DNA from: an uncultured Pelagibacteraceae bacterium | Lineage (GTDB): Bacteria; Pseudomonadota; Alphaproteobacteria; Pelagibacterales; Pelagibacteraceae | Length of the DNA stretch: 44,556 nucleotides | Direction: 5' to 3' | Assembly: GCA_902559635.1 (NCBI GenBank) | Contig: CACEIY010000008.1 | Location: 1-44,556 of the forward strand | Shown here: positions 37,939 through 44,556 of the stretch, one piece after another | Numbering within the stretch: the first letter of the stretch is position 1 | How the letters are laid out: each line of letters opens with the position of its first letter | Made by a program: the position numbers and the translations under genes | Notes under the pieces: generated by a model | Told to the model about the DNA's origin: nothing | Database searches by the model: none | Seen by the model: the letters and a program-made list of their open reading frames with translations, nothing else

Positions 37939-39647
37939 TAATTAGATTGTAAAACTCGTTCATACTCTGCAAAAGAAAGATCACCACTCAACAGTAAGTC
38001 TTGACCCATATCTTGCATGGTTCTAAAACCATTTTTCTTTGCTATTGCATTTAGTTCTGTTTGTTGAAGATTAGATAAAATTCCTGCTTTTAATTCATTT
38101 TCAATTTCTAGAATTTCATAAATACCCATTCTGCCTTTATAGCCACTACCACTACAAGTCTCACATCCATTTCCTTTATAAATTTTAGCTCTGGCAGATT
38201 GTTCTGGTAAAAAACCAATTGAGTTTAATAATTTTGGAGTAATATTTTCATCAAGTACTCTACAATCTAAACACGTCTTTCTAGCTAATCTTTGTGCCAT
38301 GATTAATGTTAAAGCTGCAGAAATTAAATAATTTGGTGTTCCCATATTTAATAAACGAGTAATTGAACTTGGTGCGTCGTTGGTGTGAAGTGTACTAAAT
38401 ACCAAGTGACCAGTAAGAGCTGCTTTCAATGCAATATCTACAGTTGCTTTATCCCTAATCTCACCAACCAAGATTACTTCTGGGTCTTGACGTAAAAAAG
38501 ATCTTAGTGCTTCTTCAAAAGTATATCCTATACTTTCTTTAACTTGAACTTGTCCTATTCCTTCCATTTCATATTCAACAGGATCTTCTGCAGTTAGAAT
38601 ATTCATACCTGGTTTATTAATATGTTTTAAAACACTATACAAAGTTGTTGTTTTCCCACTTCCTGTAGGACCTGTAACTAAAACCATTCCTTGTGGAGAA
38701 GTGATCGCTTTAACAAGTTTATCTAAATCTTTCTCCTCAAAACCAAGGTCAACAAGAGCTTTATCACCAGCATCTTTGTTTAAGATCCTCATTACAATTC
38801 TTTCATTATTTTTTGTAGGTAAAATTGAAACCCGTAAATCAATTTCTTTAGCATCAGATTTGAAAGTAGAGGCTCCATCTTGAGGTATTCTTCGCTCCGC
38901 TATATCAAGTTTACTAATAATCTTTATTCTTGCGACTACTGCATTATAATTTTCATATAAAAATTTAGAATATTGATCCATTATTTTTAAAATTCCATCT
39001 ACTCTAAATCTCACTTGCGCATTATCTCTAAAACATTCAATATGAATATCACTTACACCTAAGTTTATTGCTTCAGTAATTAATTTATTACCAAAAGAAA
39101 TCACTTCAGAACCAACTTCAATTAATTCATCTTTATTTTTTTCTACCTTTTCAACTTTTACATTAGCTGAGGATATTTTTTTTGGATCCTGCCTGGACAT
39201 ACGTTCTATAAATTCATTTATATCTGAAATGGTAGCAGCATATAATTCTGGCTCCATTTTTGTCATTGTTTTAAGGTTTTTCATCAAACCTAGCTTAGAG
39301 GCATCTGCTATTGCAATTTTTAATACTCCTTCTGACATTTCAAAGGGTACTAATAAATTATCTTGAATATATCTCAGATCTATAATTTTTTTTATCTTAG
39401 GATCGATAACTTTTTTTTCTAAACTAATCAATTCTAATGAATAGTTCGATGATAAAGTTTTTTGTATTTTTTTTTCATCAGTAAAATTCAATTCTATAGC
39501 AGTTTCTAATTTTGTTTTTCCTATTTCTCCACTAGTAGCATTTATTTTTGACATTTGGTCTGCAGAAAGAGATGAACTTTCAACTAACATACTTAAAATA
39601 TTTTGTTCACTATTAAAATCTAATTTGATCTTGCTCATATTACTCAA
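37938..39647 (-). CDS. pilB: pilus assembly ATPase PilB/GspE
   Basis: This AAA-type assembly ATPase of 569 residues powers pilus or pseudopilus extension. The N-terminal MshEN-like domain includes FTDEKKIQKTLSSNYSLELIS and a PFEMSEGVLKIAIAD strand pair. Walker A is VTGPTGSGKTTTLYS, the Asp box follows in EDPVEYE, and Walker B is VILVGEIRDKATVDIA with the His box ALTGHLVFSTLHTNDA. A tetra-Cys zinc element (CLDC and CETC) is in place. It is PilB/GspE rather than the retraction ATPase PilT. Its start overlaps the secretin gene by 8 bp. Confidence 0.94.
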   Translation of the reverse strand: MSNMSKIKLDFNSEQNILSMLVESSSLSADQMSKINATSGEIGKTKLETAIELNFTDEKKIQKTLSSNYSLELISLEKKVIDPKIKKIIDLRYIQDNLLVPFEMSEGVLKIAIADASKLGLMKNLKTMTKMEPELYAATISDINEFIERMSRQDPKKISSANVKVEKVEKNKDELIEVGSEVISFGNKLITEAINLGVSDIHIECFRDNAQVRFRVDGILKIMDQYSKFLYENYNAVVARIKIISKLDIAERRIPQDGASTFKSDAKEIDLRVSILPTKNNERIVMRILNKDAGDKALVDLGFEEKDLDKLVKAITSPQGMVLVTGPTGSGKTTTLYSVLKHINKPGMNILTAEDPVEYEMEGIGQVQVKESIGYTFEEALRSFLRQDPEVILVGEIRDKATVDIALKAALTGHLVFSTLHTNDAPSSITRLLNMGTPNYLISAALTLIMAQRLARKTCLDCRVLDENITPKLLNSIGFLPEQSARAKIYKGNGCETCSGSGYKGRMGIYEILEIENELKAGILSNLQQTELNAIAKKNGFRTMQDMGQDLLLSGDLSFAEYERVLQSN

Positions 39648-41193
39648 TCACTCGAGGGGCTATAAATATTAGTAATTCTACCAACTCATCTTTATTATCT
39701 TTGCTTTTAAATAAATTACCAATGACTGGTACTTCACTAACCCCTGGTGTTTTGCTATTTGTATTACTTTTAGTATTCTTTTTAATTCCACCAATGACAA
39801 CTATATCACCATCGCTGACTAAAAGTTTAGTTACAATTGAATTAGTTTTAATTCCAGGCTCATCAGATCCAGCTACTTCTACTGGGGAGTCATTGTTCAC
39901 TTGAATATCTAATAATACATTTCCATCACCTATTATACTAGGGGTAACAGTTAAAGATAATGCTGCTTCTTTAAATTCAGTAGTAGTAGTTCCGTCAGCT
40001 GTTGTTTGATATGCAATCTGTGTTCCCTGAGTAATTGTTGCTTCCTGGTTGTTTAATGTAAACACACTTGGTTGAGAAAGAGTTTTACTTAAACCCAATG
40101 ACTCTAGAGCTTCAATCTCAACTTTAAGTGCTCTAGCTCCAACCTGTCTAAGTATTCCTATTCCGCTAGTTCCTGAAACTCCTTGATTTGAAATTGTTCC
40201 CGCAGCAGCTCCTAAAGTAATACCAGCTGAAGTAGTTGCAGCATTGCCTCCAGAAGTAATACCAGAGATGGTAGTAGTACCTTTTGCACCTCTTTCACTT
40301 ACACTCATTGCACCAACTCTTGCACCTAAAGCTTTAGCAAAAGTTGAAGTTGCATCAACTATAAATGCTTCAATTAAAACTTGTTTAGTTTTTACATCTA
40401 TTTCTCTTATGACTGCATCAATAGTATCTAGATCAGGCTCATGACCTCTAACAATTATGGATCTTGTTGTATCTTCAACTGTTATCGTTAAATTACTCAT
40501 TGTGGCCGCTCCCTCAGCACCTTGAGTTGCAAATAAAGCTTCCAAAGTTGTTTTGGCTTGAGAAGGACTAATATAATACAATCTAAATATTTCAGCTAAA
40601 ATAGGTTCAACTGACTCTTCCAATTCAATTTTTTTCTTTAATACTTCTGCTCTTGCAGATTTTGCTGTTTCTTGAGCAGTTAATTTTTCAGGTGTATGAA
40701 CTCTTATTATGCCATTTGAAACATCTATATCAGCTACTAGTGTTTTCATATCTAACAAAGTTTGAAAAGCAACATCCCAACCAACATTTTCAATTTTAGC
40801 ATTTACAGTACCACTAACTTCATCTCCTACCAAAATATTGATATCAGCAATTTTGGCCATTAAGGACATCACATATTTAAAATCTAGTCCCTGAAAATTA
40901 AAACTAACCAATTGTTTTAGATTAGTATATTCATCAGAAATGGTTACATAATTTTTTACATTTTCTGTAGTAATTGTTTTTCTTTTATCTGCTCTTTTAA
41001 TTACAGTGTCATAAGGTTTTGGACCATCAATAACTTTTTTATCCATATCCTTACGCCCTTTAACAATAATTTCTGATGTATCAATAAGAGGTTTGTCTCC
41101 ATGGACAGATTTTGGTTTTTTTCCAGTGTTTGCACAAGATTGCAATAAAACAATAAAAAATAATGATAATAAAACTTTTAAATATCTTTTCAT
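39640..41193 (-). CDS. pilQ: secretin of PilQ/MshL/GspD type, predicted lipoprotein
   Basis: Secretins form the gated outer-membrane channel through which the pilus passes. The 517-residue protein has a lipoprotein signal (hydrophobic LLSLFFIVLLQSC with lipobox Cys20). A secretin/TonB short N-terminal domain follows (FNFQGLDFKYVMSLMAKIADINILV), then an N1-type domain (ARAEVLKKKIE to IDVKTKQVLIEAFIVDA). The secretin core ends in SDGDIVVIGGIKKN and PVIGNLFKSKDNKDELVELLIFIAP. A Gly/Ala/Thr-rich stretch at about 300-350 probably lines the gate. The lipid anchor could replace a separate pilotin. It sits 3 bp after the PilP-like gene. Confidence 0.92.
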   Translation of the reverse strand: MKRYLKVLLSLFFIVLLQSCANTGKKPKSVHGDKPLIDTSEIIVKGRKDMDKKVIDGPKPYDTVIKRADKRKTITTENVKNYVTISDEYTNLKQLVSFNFQGLDFKYVMSLMAKIADINILVGDEVSGTVNAKIENVGWDVAFQTLLDMKTLVADIDVSNGIIRVHTPEKLTAQETAKSARAEVLKKKIELEESVEPILAEIFRLYYISPSQAKTTLEALFATQGAEGAATMSNLTITVEDTTRSIIVRGHEPDLDTIDAVIREIDVKTKQVLIEAFIVDATSTFAKALGARVGAMSVSERGAKGTTTISGITSGGNAATTSAGITLGAAAGTISNQGVSGTSGIGILRQVGARALKVEIEALESLGLSKTLSQPSVFTLNNQEATITQGTQIAYQTTADGTTTTEFKEAALSLTVTPSIIGDGNVLLDIQVNNDSPVEVAGSDEPGIKTNSIVTKLLVSDGDIVVIGGIKKNTKSNTNSKTPGVSEVPVIGNLFKSKDNKDELVELLIFIAPRVIE

Positions 41194-41196
41194 TTT

Positions 41197-41625
41197 TTAT
41201 CCATCGCTAGGTTTAATAATATTGTTCATATAAACTTCAAATTTATTGTCTGACTCGTCTTTAACTATTACTACTTCGTTAAATACTTCAATTAACAATG
41301 CAGAATCAGTTATTGAATCGTTTTCCTCATAATTAAATGCTCCACCATCAGGAGATGAAAAAATTGCTATCTTTTTGTTTTCTCCTATTATCGTTCCAAC
41401 TAACCTCATATTATTTAATAGACCATTATTTTGATTTGTCTCGCCAGCACTTTCTGTACCAACTTGATTGTTCGTAGATCCAACATTTCCAGCAAAAGGA
41501 TCAATAGCTGGTAATTCTTCTTCATCTAATTTTGTATCGTCTGATTTCAGACTTGAAAATTGTAATTGAAAAAATAAAATTGTTAATAAAAATGTAATTA
41601 TCTTTAAAATGCTATTGATATTCAT
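41197..41625 (-). CDS. PilP/GspC-like periplasmic protein
   Basis: This 142-residue protein has a signal peptide or membrane anchor in residues 1-27. A disordered acidic, Asn/Gly-rich section follows (about 30-70), then a small beta-domain with NNMRLVGTIIGENKKIAIFSSPDGGAF and VVIVKDESDNKFEVYMNNI. The LVGTI...AIF...V pattern is that of PilP and GspC HR domains, which connect the inner-membrane platform to the secretin. Position between pilO and pilQ supports it. Its start overlaps the PilO-like gene by 14 bp. The short length makes the family call moderate. Confidence 0.7.
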   Translation of the reverse strand: MNINSILKIITFLLTILFFQLQFSSLKSDDTKLDEEELPAIDPFAGNVGSTNNQVGTESAGETNQNNGLLNNMRLVGTIIGENKKIAIFSSPDGGAFNYEENDSITDSALLIEVFNEVVIVKDESDNKFEVYMNNIIKPSDG

Positions 41626-42289
41626 TTGGTAATCCTACAATTGATATAGTACTTTTTGATAAAATTTGTCCTTGAACTTCTTGAAGTGTTGTAATCTCTT
41701 CTTTTTCGTAATTAATTACTTTAGAAGATTTAGAAAGTGCTCTTCTAAATTTGAGATAACTTAAAAAATTTCCACGGATTTCATATTCTACAGGTATTTT
41801 AAAATAAAGTACTTGTTGTCCTTCATTATTTTCTGAATTTGAATTTTCTTCTGAATTATTTTCAGTATTTTCTTGAGCTGAACCATTTACCGCTTGTGGT
41901 TCACTTTTTTTAAGGTTAATAATTGATAAACCATTCAATAAAGCATATTTACTTATATTTTGATAAAGATCCTCAACCTCTTTCTTGCTATGAAACAACT
42001 TACTATTTTTTTCATAATCAGGTTCTAATTTTTTAACTGCAGTTGTTAATGAGCCAATATTATTATTAAATTCAATTATTTTTTCTTTATTCTCATTCAT
42101 AATTCTCAATTTTTCCTCTTGAGCCTTAATTACGGGCGAAACAAAAACATAATAAATGATTAAAAAAATTAATATAGCCCCAAAACCTATTCCAAATTTA
42201 ATTAATAATTTTTTATCACCAAATCCCCCACTTTTGAGCTTATTAAATAAATCATTTACATTTATATTTTTTAAATTAGCTAAATCCAT
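41612..42289 (-). CDS. pilO: PilO-like inner-membrane platform protein
   Basis: This 225-residue protein has a single membrane helix at about residues 30-52 (KFGIGFGAILIFLIIYYVFV), a coiled-coil section (about 55-105) and a C-terminal ferredoxin-like domain (VLYFKIPVEYEIRGNFLSYLKFRRALSKSSKVINYEKEEI) typical of PilO/GspM. A Glu/Asn/Ser-rich insert at about 137-160 is unusual. PilO pairs with PilN to align the platform with the secretin. Its ATG overlaps the stop of the PilMN fusion (TAATG). Confidence 0.85.
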   Translation of the reverse strand: MDLANLKNINVNDLFNKLKSGGFGDKKLLIKFGIGFGAILIFLIIYYVFVSPVIKAQEEKLRIMNENKEKIIEFNNNIGSLTTAVKKLEPDYEKNSKLFHSKKEVEDLYQNISKYALLNGLSIINLKKSEPQAVNGSAQENTENNSEENSNSENNEGQQVLYFKIPVEYEIRGNFLSYLKFRRALSKSSKVINYEKEEITTLQEVQGQILSKSTISIVGLPNEYQ

Positions 42290-44523
42290 TATATTGCTTT
42301 CAATTTACAGTTAATCACGAATTTCTTTTTATTATTACTTCCAGCAGTGGCTTCTGAATTTTCTTCATTCATTTGCGCTATGGAAGCTTGTTCAATTAAA
42401 GATTTTTTATTCAAATTAGAGATAAAATTCAAAATATCTTGATCAGAAAAAGCCATGCCTTCAATAATTAAACTTTGATTTCCATCAAAAGTAATCTTAT
42501 TAAAATTTACCCTTAGAGGAACACTTCTTGTTACTTGAGCAAGAGTTCTATAGGACGTTACTTGGTTAGAATTTATCATTTTACCAAGATCTAAAGATTT
42601 TTGCATTTCTCTTCTTTTTTTAGCTAATTTTGAAAATTGAATATTTAATTTATCAAATTCCATTTGAATTTGATCATATTCAACTAACTTTTCTTTATTA
42701 TTGCTAATCTGAAAATAAGAAAACACGATAAGTATTAAATAAATTCCAGCAACTACACCAGCAACACCTTTTAATGCAAACCCAGATAAAAACTTCAATT
42801 TATTTTGTTGTCTAATAGCGTCTCTATTAGGCAATAAATTAATATTTTTTACAGCAGTTACAAATTTATAATAACCAAATACATCTAACTTTCTAAACGC
42901 TAAACCTAGAACAGAGGCGATCGGTGATTTATTATCATTAGGAATTTTTTCACTGTTATATGATGGTACGCTTACACCTTGTAATGGATCAAAGTTTACA
43001 AATCCTGTTGTAGGCAGATTCTTTTTAAAAGCTGGAATTAAAAATGAAATATTTTTTAAATTTGAAACAACTTGTATAGATGTAATTTTGTTTTCATATT
43101 TATTTTCATAATCTGTAATTGCTTGTTTTACCTGCATTGCATATCTTCTTATTACGGCCTCGGCTTCTGTTGGAATTTTTTCATTAACGACGTCTAAAAG
43201 ATGTTGTTTTTCTTGAGGTCTCAAAAAAATATCAGTAATTATTGGTATGTTGTTATGAATGATCATCACATAGTTTTCTTCTAATCCAAGTTCTAATATT
43301 ACTGAGTTATCATTTTTATTAATTGATTTATATTTAGTATTATCGTGAGCGTTTTTCAGGGTAAAACATCTAACGTCCATAATAACTGGATTAAGATCAG
43401 CTTTTTTAGCAATTGATGAAAAGGCATTTACATCAGACAACTTAGAAGCAACAAATAAAATTTCCATAGTATTATTTTTTGAATTTCTATTTATAACCTG
43501 ATGAAAAATTGAATAATCATTTAAATTATCTGTCAATTGTACTAAATTTTCCCAAAGAGAGTCCGTTTCAATTGCTTTTTGTAATTCATCATCAGTCATT
43601 AAAGGACTAGTAACAACTCTAATGATTGCACTGGTTACTGGAATTGATAATGCAATATTTTTTGAAGTAATTTTTGCATTAGACATTGCTAATGAAATTT
43701 CTTCTGCAAGATAATCTTTATTTTCTAGAATATTATCTGTAACTTTTTCTTGATCTAAAAGACGATAAGAAAATTTATCTAAAATCCAATTCTCTTCTTT
43801 ATCTTGAGATACTTGTGCTACTCTAATAGCTTCTTTTGTTATATCTAAGCCAGCAATTTCCTCACCTGCCACACTCATTTTGCTTACTTTTGATTTAAAA
43901 AATTTTTGAAAAATATCTTTTATTTTATTTTGTTTATTTTTTGAGTCTGGTAAATTTTTTTCTGAAGAATTTTTTTTCACGTTAGAAAATTTAAAATTTT
44001 TAATTTTATCTAACATTCCAATTGTTACGCTTTTTTTTGGTGTTTGCATATCTTCTTCGGCTGAGACTTGAGGATTAGAAATCTCTTTGCTTGTCTCTAT
44101 AACAGTTTCTTTATTGATAAAATTGTCTATTTGTTCGGGCTGAACTTGATTTTCATTAGACTCAACTACATTTTCCTCATCATTTTCTTTTTGTGATTGA
44201 AGCTCATCAAACCATTTTTCTAGTGTAGGTATAGCCTCTTCCAAATTAGGGGTACCAGATGAAACAACTTTTTGCTTACCATTAATATAGGTTCTTCCTA
44301 CCCAATTCTTTGATTTTAATTCACCTTTATACTTGTCTTGTCTAACATAAATGTGAAGTCTATCATTTTTTCTGTGAACTACCTTGTTCTCAACTTTATT
44401 TTCTTCTATTAGTTGAATATCAGGATTAGAAGATTCACTATCTGATTCTACAAAAGGTTGATTTTCATCAACTTTTTCACTTTCTGAAATATTTTTATCT
44501 AAATCATCATTTTTATCGTTCAT
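42289..44523 (-). CDS. PilM-PilN fusion with extra N-terminal domain
   Basis: This 744-residue protein joins parts that are normally separate. Residues 1-50 are acidic and low in complexity. Residues 55-108 (RLHIYVRQDKYKG, WVGRTYINGKQKVVSSGTPN, LEEAIPTLEKWFDEL) resemble the three-stranded, one-helix arm-binding domain of tyrosine recombinases. A charged linker runs to about 215. The PilM actin-like ATPase follows (about 216-545), opening with AGLDITKEAIRVAQV; its second phosphate loop reads LELGLEENYVMII and looks degenerate. INLLPNR near 557 marks the start of PilN, with a membrane helix at about 581-605, a coiled coil and a small C-terminal domain (VNFNKITFDGNQSLIIEGMAFSD). It probably opens the pilus unit. 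The recombinase-arm likeness is by eye only. Confidence 0.85.
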   Translation of the reverse strand: MNDKNDDLDKNISESEKVDENQPFVESDSESSNPDIQLIEENKVENKVVHRKNDRLHIYVRQDKYKGELKSKNWVGRTYINGKQKVVSSGTPNLEEAIPTLEKWFDELQSQKENDEENVVESNENQVQPEQIDNFINKETVIETSKEISNPQVSAEEDMQTPKKSVTIGMLDKIKNFKFSNVKKNSSEKNLPDSKNKQNKIKDIFQKFFKSKVSKMSVAGEEIAGLDITKEAIRVAQVSQDKEENWILDKFSYRLLDQEKVTDNILENKDYLAEEISLAMSNAKITSKNIALSIPVTSAIIRVVTSPLMTDDELQKAIETDSLWENLVQLTDNLNDYSIFHQVINRNSKNNTMEILFVASKLSDVNAFSSIAKKADLNPVIMDVRCFTLKNAHDNTKYKSINKNDNSVILELGLEENYVMIIHNNIPIITDIFLRPQEKQHLLDVVNEKIPTEAEAVIRRYAMQVKQAITDYENKYENKITSIQVVSNLKNISFLIPAFKKNLPTTGFVNFDPLQGVSVPSYNSEKIPNDNKSPIASVLGLAFRKLDVFGYYKFVTAVKNINLLPNRDAIRQQNKLKFLSGFALKGVAGVVAGIYLILIVFSYFQISNNKEKLVEYDQIQMEFDKLNIQFSKLAKKRREMQKSLDLGKMINSNQVTSYRTLAQVTRSVPLRVNFNKITFDGNQSLIIEGMAFSDQDILNFISNLNKKSLIEQASIAQMNEENSEATAGSNNKKKFVINCKLKAI

Positions 44524-44556
44524 AAAATAATCATATTTTGATTACTCTTACACAAA

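Overview
This window is AT-rich, very gene-dense chromosomal DNA that fits a SAR11-type (Pelagibacterales) alphaproteobacterium. Spacers are tiny, start and stop codons overlap, and convergent genes overlap by 4-8 bp. The atpHAGDC order, a class I lysyl-tRNA synthetase, ChvI- and RegA-type regulators, and a SAM-II riboswitch upstream of metX all point the same way. The genus is inferred from gene content and codon bias; no 16S gene is present. No rRNA, tRNA, IS element, prophage, CRISPR array or origin was seen. No gene-free stretch exceeds about 190 bp.

Layout. (1) 165-3703, minus: chvI and polA. (2) 3838-4946: bioY (+) facing a regA/actR-type regulator (-) that carries a one-base frameshift in an A8 tract. 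(3) 5094-8201, plus: a polyamine cluster made of a fold-III PLP decarboxylase, a deoxyhypusine-synthase-like enzyme and an agmatinase-family enzyme. (4) 8204-11734, minus: yhhQ, rpmB, pyrD, lysS. (5) 11823-15383, plus: trkH, an ampG-like permease and a cytosolic NlpC/P60 peptidase. (6) 15380-17359, minus: tyrC and a hisC-type aminotransferase, the latter split by a one-base frameshift in an A9 tract. (7) 17432-19988, plus: promoter, SAM-II riboswitch, metX, metW, gloB. (8) 20055-26583, plus: rplU, rpmA, obgE, proB, proA, nadD, rsfS, ctpA, rppH. (9) 26576-33425, minus: atpC, atpD, atpG, atpA, atpH and priA. (10) 33464-44523, minus: a secreted SHOCT-domain protein, five tandem prepilins, pilC, pilB/gspE, a lipoprotein secretin, PilP-like and PilO-like proteins, and a PilM-PilN fusion with an extra N-terminal domain.

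How the parts work together. The last block looks like a nearly complete type IV pilus or pseudopilus machine read as one unit: inner-membrane platform (PilMN, PilO, PilP, PilC), assembly ATPase, outer-membrane secretin and pilins. A prepilin peptidase and a retraction ATPase are not in the window. The trkH-ampG-NlpC/P60 unit suggests uptake and cytosolic cleavage of cell-wall peptides. The 5-8 kb cluster suggests putrescine synthesis feeding a homospermidine- or spermidine-type polyamine.

The most interesting points are the PilM-PilN fusion with its integrase-arm-like domain, the Cys-rich prepilin array in which two members have Ala at the cleavage site, the bacterial deoxyhypusine-synthase-like polyamine cluster, the two +1 A-tract frameshifts in otherwise well-conserved genes, and a ChvI receiver whose conserved Lys-Pro motif is replaced by a longer loop.
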